Positions 35,901-46,481 of a DNA stretch of 63,579 nt are shown piece after piece (position 1 is the stretch's first letter; each line of letters starts with the position of its first letter). This DNA is from Anaerococcus hydrogenalis DSM 7454 (GTDB taxonomy: Bacteria; Bacillota; Clostridia; Tissierellales; Peptoniphilaceae): the NCBI RefSeq assembly GCF_000173355.1, contig NZ_ABXA01000037.1, positions 1 through 63,579 on the forward strand, in the 5' to 3' direction. The notes under the pieces were generated by a model. It searched no databases. It had not been told where the DNA came from and worked only from the letters and a program-made list of their open reading frames with translations. Both the position numbers and the translations under genes were made by a program.

Positions 35901-37548
35901 CATATCTTATATTTTTTCATTTTTCTCCACAGGGTGGACCTACTTATTCCCAAAATTTCACTGACCTTACTTTGATTGTATTCTTCTTTTTTTAAGTGGT
36001 AGAGGATAAGCTCTTTTTCAATTTCTTCTAAATTTTTAGAATCAAAGATCTCTTTTTTACTGCCTTCTTCTATTTTTTTAGTAAAGACATCCTTTCCTAC
36101 TATTAATTCATTTCTGGTAAATATATAATTTTTTAATTTTTTCAATAAATAGTCTAAATTCTTATTTAGTAAGAGATTTTCACCATCAAATATATAATCC
36201 TCAACCCCCAAGGCCATTGTTGCAAATTTTTCGTGATAATAGGCTATATAGTTATTAAATATCAGATTTAGGTCATCTTTTCTTTGTCTGGTATTAGGTA
36301 TTAGAAGGGTCTGTTTTTCATCAATATAATCTATAATTTTAGAATCTTTTTCAAGCAAAATTATAAATCTTTCTTCTATATTTTTTTTACTAATATTGCT
36401 AATTATTTCATAATCTTTAATATTTTTTATAAGTATGTTTTTTTCTTGTATTTTAAAATTTCATCGTAACTTTCAATATTTACCTTGTCTAAGTCTATTA
36501 ACAAAGTACTATTTTTATTGATACCTATCGTAAAATTTAAAAGTTCATTTAGGGTGTATTCATTATCTTTAATTATGAATATGGGATTTTTTTCTTTTAT
36601 AAGTCTTTTTGCCTTGGCAAATAATTTTTGCATAGACTCGGACTTAGTTATAGGCAAAAAATTATTTTTTATATCAAGATCATATATACCTATTGGTTTT
36701 TCATAATCACTTTCTACTTTTTTAAAATTATATAGGTAAAATTTATCTGAAGATATTTCTATAGATGATACTTCAAGGTTAACTTCCCCAACCCTAGCTT
36801 GAATATAGGGGGTGTTAAATTCCTTGTTTTCAAATTCGTATTTTAGGCTTATGCATTTTTCGTAAGATATGGGCATTTTTTTGAAATTTATAAATTGTGA
36901 AAATATTATTTTATTGTTTTGCATTATACAATAGTCTTTATTAAATTTAGTCAAAAATTTAGACCTAATTGTATCTATTCGTTTAATTTTTTGGGTTTGA
37001 TTTAAAATCATAATTGCATATTCCAAAGAATTTTCTAAACTTTCATAGCCTGTTTGGAATAATACGGTATTGAAATTTAAGTCTTTTGCGACTTTTATAG
37101 CCAAGGAATCTCCAAGTATTTGCTGGTATCCTTCTTCTTTTAATTTTATTAGAAGATTAGTTAAATCTAAGTCATTTTTTATATAGTGTATTTTAAAATC
37201 CAAATTTAATAGTCTAATTATCTCTATTGCCCCATCTGTAATATTTGAATAAGCAATTATAGATGTTTTTGTCTGGTTGTTTTTTGCTATTAATATACTT
37301 TTTAGCAAATCATTGCCTGATGGTTTTGCATCTATTACTGGAATATCAAGATGTTTTTTTATTAATCTTGCAGTTCCGCCTCTAGAAATTATTGCATCAT
37401 AACCATTGTTTTTTGCATCTATGGCAAGCTTAAGACCATCTTCTAGCATAGCTATACCATAGTCTATTTGGCAATTTTTGTATTTGTTTTTTAAGTCTTC
37501 TATGGGCCTTACCATAGCTTCATATGTTCCAACAATAAAAATCTTCAT
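35900..37548 (-). CDS. PrpR_N-domain regulator with decayed AAA+ domain (one-base frameshift)
   Basis: About 550 residues over two frames, joined by one extra A in the run at 36438-36444 (giving YKKKNILIKNIKDYEI). The N-terminal ~180 residues are a PrpR_N sensor (MLEDGLKLAIDAKNNGYDAIISRGGTARLIK). A PAS-like part follows. Then comes a segment aligned with a sigma-54 AAA+ domain in which the Walker A is gone (SMQKLFAKAKRLIKEKNP, IFIIKDNEYTLNE) and no GAFTGA is found. The C-terminus is a Fis-type helix-turn-helix (NQSKVSEILGISRSTLWRKMKKYKI). It probably controls the GntP operon just downstream. Start MKIFIVG has GGTGGAA ahead. Confidence 0.8.
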
Positions 37549-37617
37549 TAATTCCACCTATTTATATTTTCCAATGCCTAGTCTATATACCCCAAAATAT
37601 AAGAACAGACCTAAATT

Positions 37618-37665
37618 TAATAATCCCTAGAAAAATATTAAGAAATTTTAATCTAGGGATTAATT
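37618..37665. terminator. Hairpin after the DUF438 gene
   Basis: AATCCCTAGA and TCTAGGGATT arms around an AT loop. No clear U-run follows, so termination is uncertain. Confidence 0.45.
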
Positions 37666-37671
37666 TATTTT

Positions 37672-39036
37672 CTATTTCTTCTTAGCCTTATCCCAAATTT
37701 CAAGATAAGATTTGTAGAAAGAAAGATCTTGGACAGTTTCCAAAACTCCTAAATAATTTTCGTTTTTATCCCTAACTGCATAATAGGTCACTGCGTGGTC
37801 GTTGCCCTTTATGTTTTTTATAATTTGAAATTTATCCTTACTTCCTTCTTTAAATTCACCAATAAGCCTTCTTACAATTGGTTCAACTTGGGGTGGATGG
37901 CATGAATAAACTTCCCTTCCCAAGGATGTCTTCGCCCTTTTAAAAATTTTTTCACCCTTTATGTCATTATAATAAGCATTTATATCATTTTTATCTACAA
38001 AAGTTATCTCAATCTCTAAAGTATCAAGAAGGGCCTCAAGCTCATTAACTTTCACCTTTCCTTTAGAAAAATTAATATATCCATCCTTAGAATTTGTTTC
38101 ATCTTTAAAATTTTCTCCCTCATCCCAAATCTCTTTTTCAATAATATCATCAGGATAAGCCTTCAAATCCTCATAAAGACCCAAAAAATCTTCATTAGAA
38201 ATCACATCTTCCATCAAAGGATACAAGATGTTTTCTTCCTTATAAGTCATCTCCCTTGCTCTTTCAAATACCTTTTTAATCTCATCAAAATCAGATTTTT
38301 TAAAAGCTTTTTTGAAATTTTTAGAAATTTCTATATCCACTCCCCACATAATATCAGATGGACCTGGCTTATTATAATTTTCCTTTAATAAAGGATAAAT
38401 CAAGTCTCCCTTTTTCCTATAATGAGAAGTAATTTTATTGGAAATTTCCTTAATTTCTTCCAAATCTTTCCTATCTTCTCCTAAATCTATTAACTTTTTA
38501 ATTTCTTCATTTTCCAAAAAGAAAAACCTAAGGGGATGTCCAGAAATATTAATTAGTTTCAAATCCTTTCCTCCTTCACTTTCAGTTTTTCCATGAAAAA
38601 GTGAAGAATGAACATCACAAAGCCTTTGAACATCAGCCCTATCAACTCCTCCTTCAAGAAGAGCCTCTTCAGCATCCATAATTTCAGAAGATGAAACATT
38701 TTCGAAATTTTTTACAAAATCTTTTCTAACACTTTCAAGATCCTCACCCTCTGACAATCTTTTTACATAAGATTTAATGAGTTCTCTTCTATTTTTAACC
38801 TCTAAATCATCATAAGAGTTAACAATTTCATAACCCAAATCTTCTAATTTTTTCTCAACATTATCAATCCCAACCATCTTTGCTCCTCGCCTAATAGACA
38901 TTTTTTTGCCTATAGTTTTAAGCATAAGAGGATTGGAAAGATTTTTAAAACCAAGACCTATAAGGTCTTTTTTTAATTTATCATCATGATTAACTAAATC
39001 ATAAATAGCCTTATTAATATCAATTTTTTTAGTCAT
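37672..39036 (-). CDS. DUF1858-DUF438-hemerythrin-PAS protein
   Basis: About 454 residues from MTKKIDINKAI (GGAGG ahead). Order: an N-terminal DUF1858-like domain (1-75), DUF438 (about 80-150, KSYVKRLSEGEDLESVRKDF), a hemerythrin-like HHE region (HPLRFFFLENEEI, about 165-300) and a C-terminal PAS-like domain (about 325-450, FKRAKTSLGREVYSCHPPQ). This architecture is common in anaerobic Firmicutes. It may sense oxygen, NO, heme or iron through the di-iron or PAS part. No output domain is present. Confidence 0.85.
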   Translation of the reverse strand: MTKKIDINKAIYDLVNHDDKLKKDLIGLGFKNLSNPLMLKTIGKKMSIRRGAKMVGIDNVEKKLEDLGYEIVNSYDDLEVKNRRELIKSYVKRLSEGEDLESVRKDFVKNFENVSSSEIMDAEEALLEGGVDRADVQRLCDVHSSLFHGKTESEGGKDLKLINISGHPLRFFFLENEEIKKLIDLGEDRKDLEEIKEISNKITSHYRKKGDLIYPLLKENYNKPGPSDIMWGVDIEISKNFKKAFKKSDFDEIKKVFERAREMTYKEENILYPLMEDVISNEDFLGLYEDLKAYPDDIIEKEIWDEGENFKDETNSKDGYINFSKGKVKVNELEALLDTLEIEITFVDKNDINAYYNDIKGEKIFKRAKTSLGREVYSCHPPQVEPIVRRLIGEFKEGSKDKFQIIKNIKGNDHAVTYYAVRDKNENYLGVLETVQDLSFYKSYLEIWDKAKKK

Positions 39037-39090
39037 AATATCCTCCACTATTATTATACTCGGCAATTGATAATGTCTATTATTTAAATA

Positions 39091-39118
39091 AAAAAAGCAA
39101 GAATTCTCTTGCTTTTTA
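39091..39118. terminator. Bidirectional-looking terminator after the FAH gene
   Basis: AAAAAGCAAGA and TCTTGCTTTTT form an 11-bp stem with T-runs. Confidence 0.85.
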
Positions 39119-39123
39119 ATCTT

Positions 39124-39977
39124 TTATCTTACTATATTTTTCAAAACACCAATTTTTTCAATTTCCATTTCAATTTTATCTTCTTTTTTCAAAAATTTAG
39201 GAGGATCAAAGGCCATTCCAACCCCTGAAGGAGTTCCAGTAGCTATTATTGTTCCTTTTTTTAAGGTCATAGCTTCTGATAAATTTGCTATAATTTTATC
39301 TATTGGCAAAATCATATTTTTTGTAGAATTTTCTTGCCTTATTTCCCCATTTATTTTTGTGCTTAGCCTTAAATCATTATAATTAATATTTTCATCATTA
39401 AGTAAAATACAAGGCCCCATTACAGATGAACCATCAAAACTTTTTCCATAATACCATTGTTTGTATTTTGTTTGAAGGTCTCTAGCTGAAAGGTCATTAA
39501 AAATAGTAAAACCAAATATATAATTTTTAGCCTCAACTGCTTTTACATTTTTACAATCTTTTCCAATAATTATCCCTAACTCAATTTCATAATCAAGGCG
39601 TGAAGTAATTTTTTTATTTAAGACAATTATATCATCATTTCCTAAAACCTTATTAGCCCTTTTTGAAAAATAAATTATATCAACATCCTTGGAAAAAGCT
39701 TTTTTAGAAACAAGTTCAAGCTCATCTTTATGATCTAGATAATTCATCCCTATACAAATTATATCTTGTTTTGGATATTCTATTGGACTTAAAATTTTAT
39801 AAGACCCTATCATCTCATCCAAATTTTATAAATCAAGTTTAAAAAGATTTATTTCTGAGTCTATTAAATCATTTAGGTCTAAGAATTGATATTTCGGATT
39901 ATCCAAAATATATCTTTTTTTATTTTTTCTATTAAAATCTTTTTCTTATTTTCTATTTCAACATATAAAATTTTCAC
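39124..39977 (-). pseudogene. Fumarylacetoacetate hydrolase family protein, disrupted
   Basis: The catalytic part (39124-39822) is intact: IICIGMNYLDHKDEL, LDYEIELGIIIGK, FTIFNDLSARDLQ and ATGTPSGVGMAFDPP. These are FAH motifs for metal-dependent cleavage or hydration of beta-keto acids. The N-terminal domain is found upstream from a GTG start at 39975-39977 (AAGGAG ahead; MKILYVEIENKKKILIEK). It is separated by a frameshift in the run at 39915-39921 and an in-frame TAA at 39826-39828. The whole would be about 285 residues, normal for the family. A shortened protein could start at TTG 39822. Confidence 0.75.
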
Positions 39978-40276
39978 ACCTTGCTCCTTATTTAAAATGG
40001 TTTATCAAATATTTTTAAAATTAAAGCTCTAGAACAAGTAAAAAATACTTATAAATATAATCACACTTGTATCCTTGTTCTATAAAGCCTATCTTCGAAT
40101 TTACTAATTCCAATATTATTTAACCACTTTTAAAATTATATGAAATGATTTAGGATTGTTTTAAATTTGTCATTTGCATAAATATTGTTAATAATATGCC
40201 AGAAAAATATATATTATTATACATCTATGGTATAATAATATTTAGTAAAACAAATCTAAAAGAAAAAGGTGATCAA
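39978..40276. other. Divergent intergenic region
   Basis: 300 bp between the FAH gene (minus) and the XRE-cupin gene (plus). It is AT-rich and must hold both promoters. I see no clear structured RNA. AAGGTG before ATG 40277 is the ribosome site of the regulator. Confidence 0.5.
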
Positions 40277-40834
40277 ATGGATAAGCTTGGTAAAAATATT
40301 AAAAACTCTAGAATTTCACAAAATTTATCCCTCAAAAAATTAGCAGAAAAAGTAGATGTTTCTCCTTCAATGTTAAGCCAAATTGAAAGCGGAAAAGCAA
40401 ACCCATCCCTAAATACCTTAAAATTAATTTCACAACATTTGAAAGTTCCTATGTTTACCTTGTTTATAGAAGAAGATATAGATCGCCCTATACTAGTTAA
40501 AAAAAATAATAGGATTCGTATAACTAATAAGGGTGAAGATTCCAAATATGAATTAAGTTATGACTTATTAAGCCCAGACACCAAAGGTGACCTTCAACTT
40601 TGCGAGATGAAGCTTTCAGCTTACCAATACAATTCTGATAATTTCAATTTTCACAATGGTGAAGAAGTTGCAGTTTGCACTTTAGGAAAAATAGAATTAA
40701 TTTTAGAGAATAAGACCATAACACTTGAAACAGGAGATTCTGTTAGAATTCCAAGAAAAACTAAGCATAGGTGGAAAAACCCCAGCAAGGCTACTTGTGC
40801 AATTATATTTTCAATAAGCCCACCAATTTTTTAA
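40277..40834 (+). CDS. XRE family regulator with C-terminal cupin
   Basis: About 185 residues. The N-terminal helix-turn-helix reads SLKKLAEKVDVSPSMLSQIESGKANPSLNTL (residues 20-50). The C-terminal half is a small cupin (NFHNGEEVAVCTLGKIEL, ETGDSVRIPRKTKHRWKNP). Such proteins sense a small ligand and control neighbouring catabolic or transport genes. It is divergent from the FAH gene, its most likely target. The ATG at 40277 is chosen over an upstream in-frame start for its ribosome site and fit to the family. Confidence 0.88.
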   Translation: MDKLGKNIKNSRISQNLSLKKLAEKVDVSPSMLSQIESGKANPSLNTLKLISQHLKVPMFTLFIEEDIDRPILVKKNNRIRITNKGEDSKYELSYDLLSPDTKGDLQLCEMKLSAYQYNSDNFNFHNGEEVAVCTLGKIELILENKTITLETGDSVRIPRKTKHRWKNPSKATCAIIFSISPPIF

Positions 40835-40942
40835 ATAAAATCTAAAAAACAGTAAAGCAATTATAGATTTATCCACATTTTCTTTAGTTAATACATTTAT
40901 TTTTACTTATAAAAATATTATTCTTACAAATTAAAATATAAA

Positions 40943-40990
40943 TAAAGGTGATGTAATAGAATATTTTTTAAATCTCATACATCACCTTTA
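40943..40990. terminator. Bidirectional terminator with a long loop
   Basis: TAAAGGTGATGT and ACATCACCTTTA pair perfectly over 12 bp between two convergent genes. The loop is about 24 nt. Confidence 0.6.
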
Positions 40991-41021
40991 ATAGCTAACT
41001 TTCCATAAATATAATCTTTAA

Positions 41022-42629
41022 TTATTCTTCTTTCAAAGCATAAATATAATCATCTACAATAGATCTTATTTTTGTTATTCTACCACCATAAACAATTTGA
41101 ATATTTTTTTCAGCCGGTCTAATTATTCCCATAGGATCTGTTTTATATATTAAATCTTCATTAATTAATTCTGGATTTTTCACAACTACTCTTAATCTTG
41201 AAATACAGTTGTCAACATCTGAAATATTATCAACTCCACCTAGTCCATCTACTATTGTTTTTGCAACTTCTTCATCTTCTGCTTTTAGGCTACTAGACTT
41301 ATCATTTTTTGTTGCTTTCATTTCCTCGTTTCTTCCAATTGTATTAACATTGAATTTTTTTATTATGAAGCTATATACAAAGAAATATAATGCAAAGAAT
41401 ATTGGTCCTGCAACTAAGTAAATGTACCATTTTGTTTGCAATCCTTGTAAAACTCCAAATACTAACCAATCTATAACTCCACCTTGGATATTACCAATTG
41501 TTACTCCTAATAGATAAGGTATTAAGAATGAAAGACCTGTAAGAATTGAGTTTGCTATCCATAATATTGGTGAAAGGAATATAAAGGTAAATTCAATTGG
41601 TTCTGTAATTCCTGTTAAAATAACTGCTGTTAAACCTGCTGTATAATAAGCTAAAACTTTTTTTCTGTTTTCTGGCTTGGCACATTTTATAATTGCATAT
41701 ACTGCACCAGGCATTCCAAATACCATGTGAAGAATTTTTCCTTGTGCTAAATATTTTGTTGCTTCTGTTGAAAATGGCAAATTATGTTCTAACTGGTATA
41801 AGAAAATTTGTAAACAGCCTACTAAATTATTTCCATCTATAGTTTCAACTCCACCGAGGGCTGTAAATCTAAATGTTTGATTTAAGATATGATGCATTCC
41901 TGTTGGGTTTAATAATTTTTCTAACATACCATATAGGAAAACTCCAAATACTTTTGCATTTGATATCACTGTTCCTAAATTCATTATTACATTATTTATA
42001 AACGGCCAAATAAAGGTTAAAATCGCTCCAACTATTGCCATGAATAAAGTATTTATTATAGGTACAAATCTTCTACCAGAATAAAATGTCATTGACTCAT
42101 GTAATACTGTATCCCTATAATTATTGTGAACTATCACCGTTAAAATTCCAACTATAACACCTCCTATTACATTTGTATTATATACATACAAACCTAATAC
42201 ATTTGTAAATTGTGAATTTTTTAAGATAGCATTTGTTTCATTCATTCCTCCTTCTACTAAGGCTTTAGTATCCATTGTTGTTGGATTAATTCCTTGTAAT
42301 TCAAGAATGAAATTCATAGATAATAGTAGGGCTAAATATCCAACTGCTGCAGAATATACTGCAACTTCTTTATCTCTTTTTACCATTCCTAAAGGAATTG
42401 CTAAGGCAAATAAAAATGGTAAAAAAGTAAATGGTAAACTTGCCATTTTTTTAATTAGTCCTATTACATTTTGTATTGTACCATTTTCTAAAAATGGAAT
42501 ATATTTAATTATATTAGGGTTTTGTAGGGCAGATGATAGCCCTAAAAACAAAGCCATAAATGATAGCAAGGATATTGGAAAAAGTAATGACTTCCCAAAA
42601 TCTTGTATTGATAATTTTGATTTTTTCAT
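41022..42629 (-). CDS. PTS EIICB, glucose/maltose (GlvC/MalX-like) family
   Basis: A 535-residue sugar permease of the phosphotransferase system. The IIC part (1-430) has about ten membrane segments and the family sequences LNPTGMHHILNQ, HMVFGMPGAVYAI and GITEPIEFTFIF. The IIB domain (about 455-535) has the phospho-cysteine in DVDNCISRLRVVV. No IIA domain is attached or nearby, so it must borrow one. It imports and phosphorylates an alpha-glucoside-like sugar for the GH4 and GH38 enzymes in the same operon. Its start overlaps the GH38 stop by four bases. Confidence 0.92.
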   Translation of the reverse strand: MKKSKLSIQDFGKSLLFPISLLSFMALFLGLSSALQNPNIIKYIPFLENGTIQNVIGLIKKMASLPFTFLPFLFALAIPLGMVKRDKEVAVYSAAVGYLALLLSMNFILELQGINPTTMDTKALVEGGMNETNAILKNSQFTNVLGLYVYNTNVIGGVIVGILTVIVHNNYRDTVLHESMTFYSGRRFVPIINTLFMAIVGAILTFIWPFINNVIMNLGTVISNAKVFGVFLYGMLEKLLNPTGMHHILNQTFRFTALGGVETIDGNNLVGCLQIFLYQLEHNLPFSTEATKYLAQGKILHMVFGMPGAVYAIIKCAKPENRKKVLAYYTAGLTAVILTGITEPIEFTFIFLSPILWIANSILTGLSFLIPYLLGVTIGNIQGGVIDWLVFGVLQGLQTKWYIYLVAGPIFFALYFFVYSFIIKKFNVNTIGRNEEMKATKNDKSSSLKAEDEEVAKTIVDGLGGVDNISDVDNCISRLRVVVKNPELINEDLIYKTDPMGIIRPAEKNIQIVYGGRITKIRSIVDDYIYALKEE

Positions 42630-45097
42630 ATTATCTCCTTTAATATGTTAATTATTTCATTTTGCTTAATATTTAATTTATAAATAAGTTCGCTATTTTT
42701 ATTTTCATATACATCTGATAAATAGAATCCTTCTTTATCGTAAAATTCTATCTTATCTTCACTTGAGTTGAATCCTCTTATAAAAATATATTTTTTATCT
42801 TCACTTAACTTTGTACATGATACAGTCAATCTTTCATCTAAATTTATATTCAAACTTTTATCCATAGGATAAGATTTTTGATTTAAGTTAAATGTATTAT
42901 ATTTTTGAGCTTGGTATGCTTGTATCGGTGACAAAATCTTCTTAGCTTTACTTGAATCATTAGTTTTTTCATCAGATTTATAAATATAAAAGTGATGACT
43001 TAATTTTTTTCCAATAAGTTCACCATAAGGACTTTCAACGCTCATTCCTGATGCCCTACCCGGCCTATTTTCTAAATCACTTTTGCCGAGAAAATCATAA
43101 GACCTAAGTATTGGAATTGATAAGTGGTTTTTTTCATAATAAAAAGTTTTACATGAATTATTTACTATAGATATTCGCTTATTTACATTAACAAACGATT
43201 GATATTTATGGGCATTTACCGGTTTTTCAACCCATCCTTCCTCTTTCCAAATATCTAATAATTTATAATTATTTTCCCTTTTGACAAAGCCAAATTGCGT
43301 ATCGCAGAAAACGTTTTTAATTATTGTATTAAATTTAAAGTTTATAAAAACTTGATGATTTATAGCTTTATTTTCTATATCTATATTCAAATCTAAAAAT
43401 GAACCCTCATCCATTATTTGAACTTTTATTTTTTGATTGATAGATTTTTTCCTATTTTCTCTTTCCGATTTATTATAGGGTAAATTCGCCTTATAACTTA
43501 AAATTACTTTATTATCGACTACTTTCTTCTCGTCAATTTTAAAATAAATTTTTCCCAACTTGTCATTTTTTATTGGAGAAGAATCATAAGAATCTCCATC
43601 ATCTCCCAGGCTATAAAAAGATATAAATTCTTTTGTAATAATCTTATCAATGACTTCATCAAATAGTTCACTATTTCTAACCCTTTTAATTTCAGCTTTT
43701 TCTTCTAATATGTCAATTGATTTTATTTCTAGTCCATCAATTTCATCTAAGTAAAATTCAATATCTGTTTTATAGTGGAAAACCTTTTTTCTTTTAGCTA
43801 AAATTTGCCTATTAACTTTTGCCATGTCTGCCAAAACTTGACTATTTATTTTGTAATTATATTCTTTGCCTTCTTTATCAACCAACTTAAAATTTGGGCT
43901 TTGGGTTAAAATTTCAGCTTTTACTTTTTCATTTTTTCTTTTATAGGCTAAGGTATTAATAAGATTTAGCTTATCATAATCATTTTTTGAAATTAATCTT
44001 TTTGTTAATTCAATTTGGCACAAGACTCTTCTTTGAATCTTCTCTAGGCTATCTTTAATATCTTTATTTGTTGAATCACTGTTGCAAGATCCCATACTAT
44101 CATGTGAGTGGGCTTCAAATAATTTCAATAAATTATTTTCAATAAATTTGGAAGGATAGTATAGGTTATTTTTATAGGCTATTAATTCTAAAGGTTCAAG
44201 TATATTATAAATTAGCCTTTCAATTTCAAATACTAAAGATTTTATATCTGGTCTTGTAGTATCAATCGTTCTGTGAACTCTTGTAAATTCGCAATGATTT
44301 AAATCATCTTTGACTAGGCTAGCTTTTTTAAAATCAAGTTTTTTGCAATATTCTTCTAAATTAGAAATATTTACTTTTGAATTTTTTCTAATTTTTTCAA
44401 TATTTTTTTTAACCTCTTTTATATCTTTTTGAATCGGCATTTGGTCGTGACCGTTCATTATCAAATAATCTTCAATCTTATAGTTATCGTATTTATTTTC
44501 TATATCTTCCAGTCTTTTATTCAATGAAGCTAAATCTTTGGGAAGGTACTTGCCACCTTGATAACCTGCCGGTAGCAAAACAGCTTTCGTTTCACTACCG
44601 TCTAGGCCTTCCCATTTAAATAACCCACAATTTGTTAATTGTTTTGAAACTCCTCTCCAAAAAACTGTATAATCAATTCCAAACATCTTATATATTTGTG
44701 GCATTTGTATGTTATGACCAAATGTATCAGGGCAATATGCAATCATTAGAGGATTATTCGCTATCTTTTTGCTCTTTTTGATTCCGTAATATAAATTTCT
44801 AACTATTGATTCTTGGTTAGGCAAAATTAAATCTGTTTGCGTGTACCATGGGCCTATTAAAATTTGTCTATCTTCAATTAATTTATAAAGCCTATCTTTG
44901 TATTCTAAAGCTTCATTCAAAAAATCTTCAACTAATATATATTGTCCATCAAGCATATAAGTTATGTCCTTATTTTTCTCTAAGAATTCTATAACTTCTA
45001 TCATGTGGTTAATCAAAAATACATCAGAATCGTCTACAGTAAAGTACCATTCCCTATCCCAGTGGGTATGCATTACTATATGATAATTTTTTGTCAT
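42626..45097 (-). CDS. Glycoside hydrolase family 38 alpha-mannosidase-like enzyme
   Basis: 823 residues. The N-terminal catalytic domain has MHTHWDREWYFTVDD (zinc His/Asp), YCPDTFGHNIQMPQIY (nucleophile Asp region), MNGHDQMPIQKD and AHSHDSMGSCNSDSTNKD. The C-terminal beta-sandwich is long and variable. The closest functional group is bacterial mannosylglycerate hydrolase/6-phospho-mannosyl cleaving enzymes (MngB-like). Lying between a PTS permease and a GH4 enzyme, it likely works on an imported 6-phospho-glycoside in the cytosol. Substrate inferred. Confidence 0.9.
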   Translation of the reverse strand: MTKNYHIVMHTHWDREWYFTVDDSDVFLINHMIEVIEFLEKNKDITYMLDGQYILVEDFLNEALEYKDRLYKLIEDRQILIGPWYTQTDLILPNQESIVRNLYYGIKKSKKIANNPLMIAYCPDTFGHNIQMPQIYKMFGIDYTVFWRGVSKQLTNCGLFKWEGLDGSETKAVLLPAGYQGGKYLPKDLASLNKRLEDIENKYDNYKIEDYLIMNGHDQMPIQKDIKEVKKNIEKIRKNSKVNISNLEEYCKKLDFKKASLVKDDLNHCEFTRVHRTIDTTRPDIKSLVFEIERLIYNILEPLELIAYKNNLYYPSKFIENNLLKLFEAHSHDSMGSCNSDSTNKDIKDSLEKIQRRVLCQIELTKRLISKNDYDKLNLINTLAYKRKNEKVKAEILTQSPNFKLVDKEGKEYNYKINSQVLADMAKVNRQILAKRKKVFHYKTDIEFYLDEIDGLEIKSIDILEEKAEIKRVRNSELFDEVIDKIITKEFISFYSLGDDGDSYDSSPIKNDKLGKIYFKIDEKKVVDNKVILSYKANLPYNKSERENRKKSINQKIKVQIMDEGSFLDLNIDIENKAINHQVFINFKFNTIIKNVFCDTQFGFVKRENNYKLLDIWKEEGWVEKPVNAHKYQSFVNVNKRISIVNNSCKTFYYEKNHLSIPILRSYDFLGKSDLENRPGRASGMSVESPYGELIGKKLSHHFYIYKSDEKTNDSSKAKKILSPIQAYQAQKYNTFNLNQKSYPMDKSLNINLDERLTVSCTKLSEDKKYIFIRGFNSSEDKIEFYDKEGFYLSDVYENKNSELIYKLNIKQNEIINILKEII

Positions 45098-46407
45098 TTT
45101 AATTCGGTCCAGTAATCTTTGTTTGCCTCTTTTAATGCATCTAATACTTCTCTCGCCTTATCAACATCAACAATCATTCTATTTAGCGTTAAGGCCATAA
45201 GTGCTTTTGAGTATGATTTTTCATAATAAGCTTCTGTTGTTAATTTTTCATAAGCGTATTGGCTTTCAATCATTCCTTTGTAAAATGTTGGAATTTCTCC
45301 TACAGCAAATGGTCTTGGTCCATTTTTTCCTAGTGTTGCAGTTACTTCTACCATTGCATCGTCTGATAAATTCTTTATAATTCCATTATTTTCAACTATA
45401 ACTATAAAATAATTATTCAAATTATATTCAATAGACATTGCTATTTCCACAATTGTATCTCCATGAGCATCGTTATAAACAACATTAGCTCCTTCTAGTG
45501 AATTGTTTTCAATAACTTTTTTACATTCACCAAAAACTTTTTTCTCTCTACCGTCTATAACTTCATTTGCTCTTGTATAGTTTTTATCTAATTTTGATAA
45601 TTTATAATTAGGATATAAATAATATTGTAGGTAAGTGTTTGGTAAATAATCTCCAAAATCATTAACCATTTTTTCAACCATACCGTAGGTATCTAACCAT
45701 GATTGGTCCCTTTGCTCTGCATCTGCTGGCAAAAATCCATTTTCAGTAATAATTTCTTTAAGTTTTGGCAATAGGTCTTTTCCATTTTTATCAAGAATCT
45801 TTGTAAACCATCCATAATGGTTTAGTCCAAAATAATATGGCTCAAATTCATGATAATCCATATCTAAAATTTTTCCGTAAGACTTTAAAAGATTTACTGG
45901 TTGATCGCAAATATTTAAAATTCTTTGATCATCTGGAAATTCTTTTTTTAGTGCAACAGCAACTATGGCTGCTGGATTTGTATAATTTAAAATCCAAGCT
46001 TTTTTAGAATATTTTCTAATTTTATTAATTAAGTCAATCATATCTGGTATTGATCTAAAACCATATGCAAATCCACCTGGTCCACATGTTTCTTGACCAA
46101 TCAAATCTAAACTTAGAGGAATTTTTTCATCTTTTTCTCTCATTTCGTATCCGCCAGTTCTAATTTGGCAAAAAACATAATCAACATCTTCAAAAGCTTT
46201 TTTGGGATCTGTTGTATAATCAAAATTCAATTCTTCGTATTTTTCCCTAAATAGAATTTTTCCAAATTCACCAACATTTTTTTGTCTTTCAGGATTATTA
46301 TCATATAAAATCAATTCATCAATTGGAAATTTTTCCTTATGCCTTGCTATACTATTGAGAAGACCTGGTGTCCAAGTACTTCCTCCACCTGCTATTGCTA
46401 CTTTCAT
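45094..46407 (-). CDS. 6-phospho-alpha-glucosidase, GH4 family
   Basis: A 437-residue NAD- and Mn-dependent GH4 hydrolase. The NAD-binding start is IAGGGSTWTPGLL. Family sites are FCQIRTGGYEMREKDEKIPL, GQETCGPGGFAYGFRSIP, NYTNPAAIV and ICDQPVNLL (metal cysteine and Asp). It opens 6-phospho-alpha-glucosides such as maltose-6-phosphate by redox chemistry. It is the first enzyme gene of the operon, overlapping GH38 by four bases, with GGAGG ahead of its start. Confidence 0.93.
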   Translation of the reverse strand: MKVAIAGGGSTWTPGLLNSIARHKEKFPIDELILYDNNPERQKNVGEFGKILFREKYEELNFDYTTDPKKAFEDVDYVFCQIRTGGYEMREKDEKIPLSLDLIGQETCGPGGFAYGFRSIPDMIDLINKIRKYSKKAWILNYTNPAAIVAVALKKEFPDDQRILNICDQPVNLLKSYGKILDMDYHEFEPYYFGLNHYGWFTKILDKNGKDLLPKLKEIITENGFLPADAEQRDQSWLDTYGMVEKMVNDFGDYLPNTYLQYYLYPNYKLSKLDKNYTRANEVIDGREKKVFGECKKVIENNSLEGANVVYNDAHGDTIVEIAMSIEYNLNNYFIVIVENNGIIKNLSDDAMVEVTATLGKNGPRPFAVGEIPTFYKGMIESQYAYEKLTTEAYYEKSYSKALMALTLNRMIVDVDKAREVLDALKEANKDYWTELK

Positions 46408-46481
46408 ATTTCCTCCTTAAAAGCATTGTAACTTTATCTACTTACATGCTATCACTTGGGAAATATTAATTTTATCTTATT

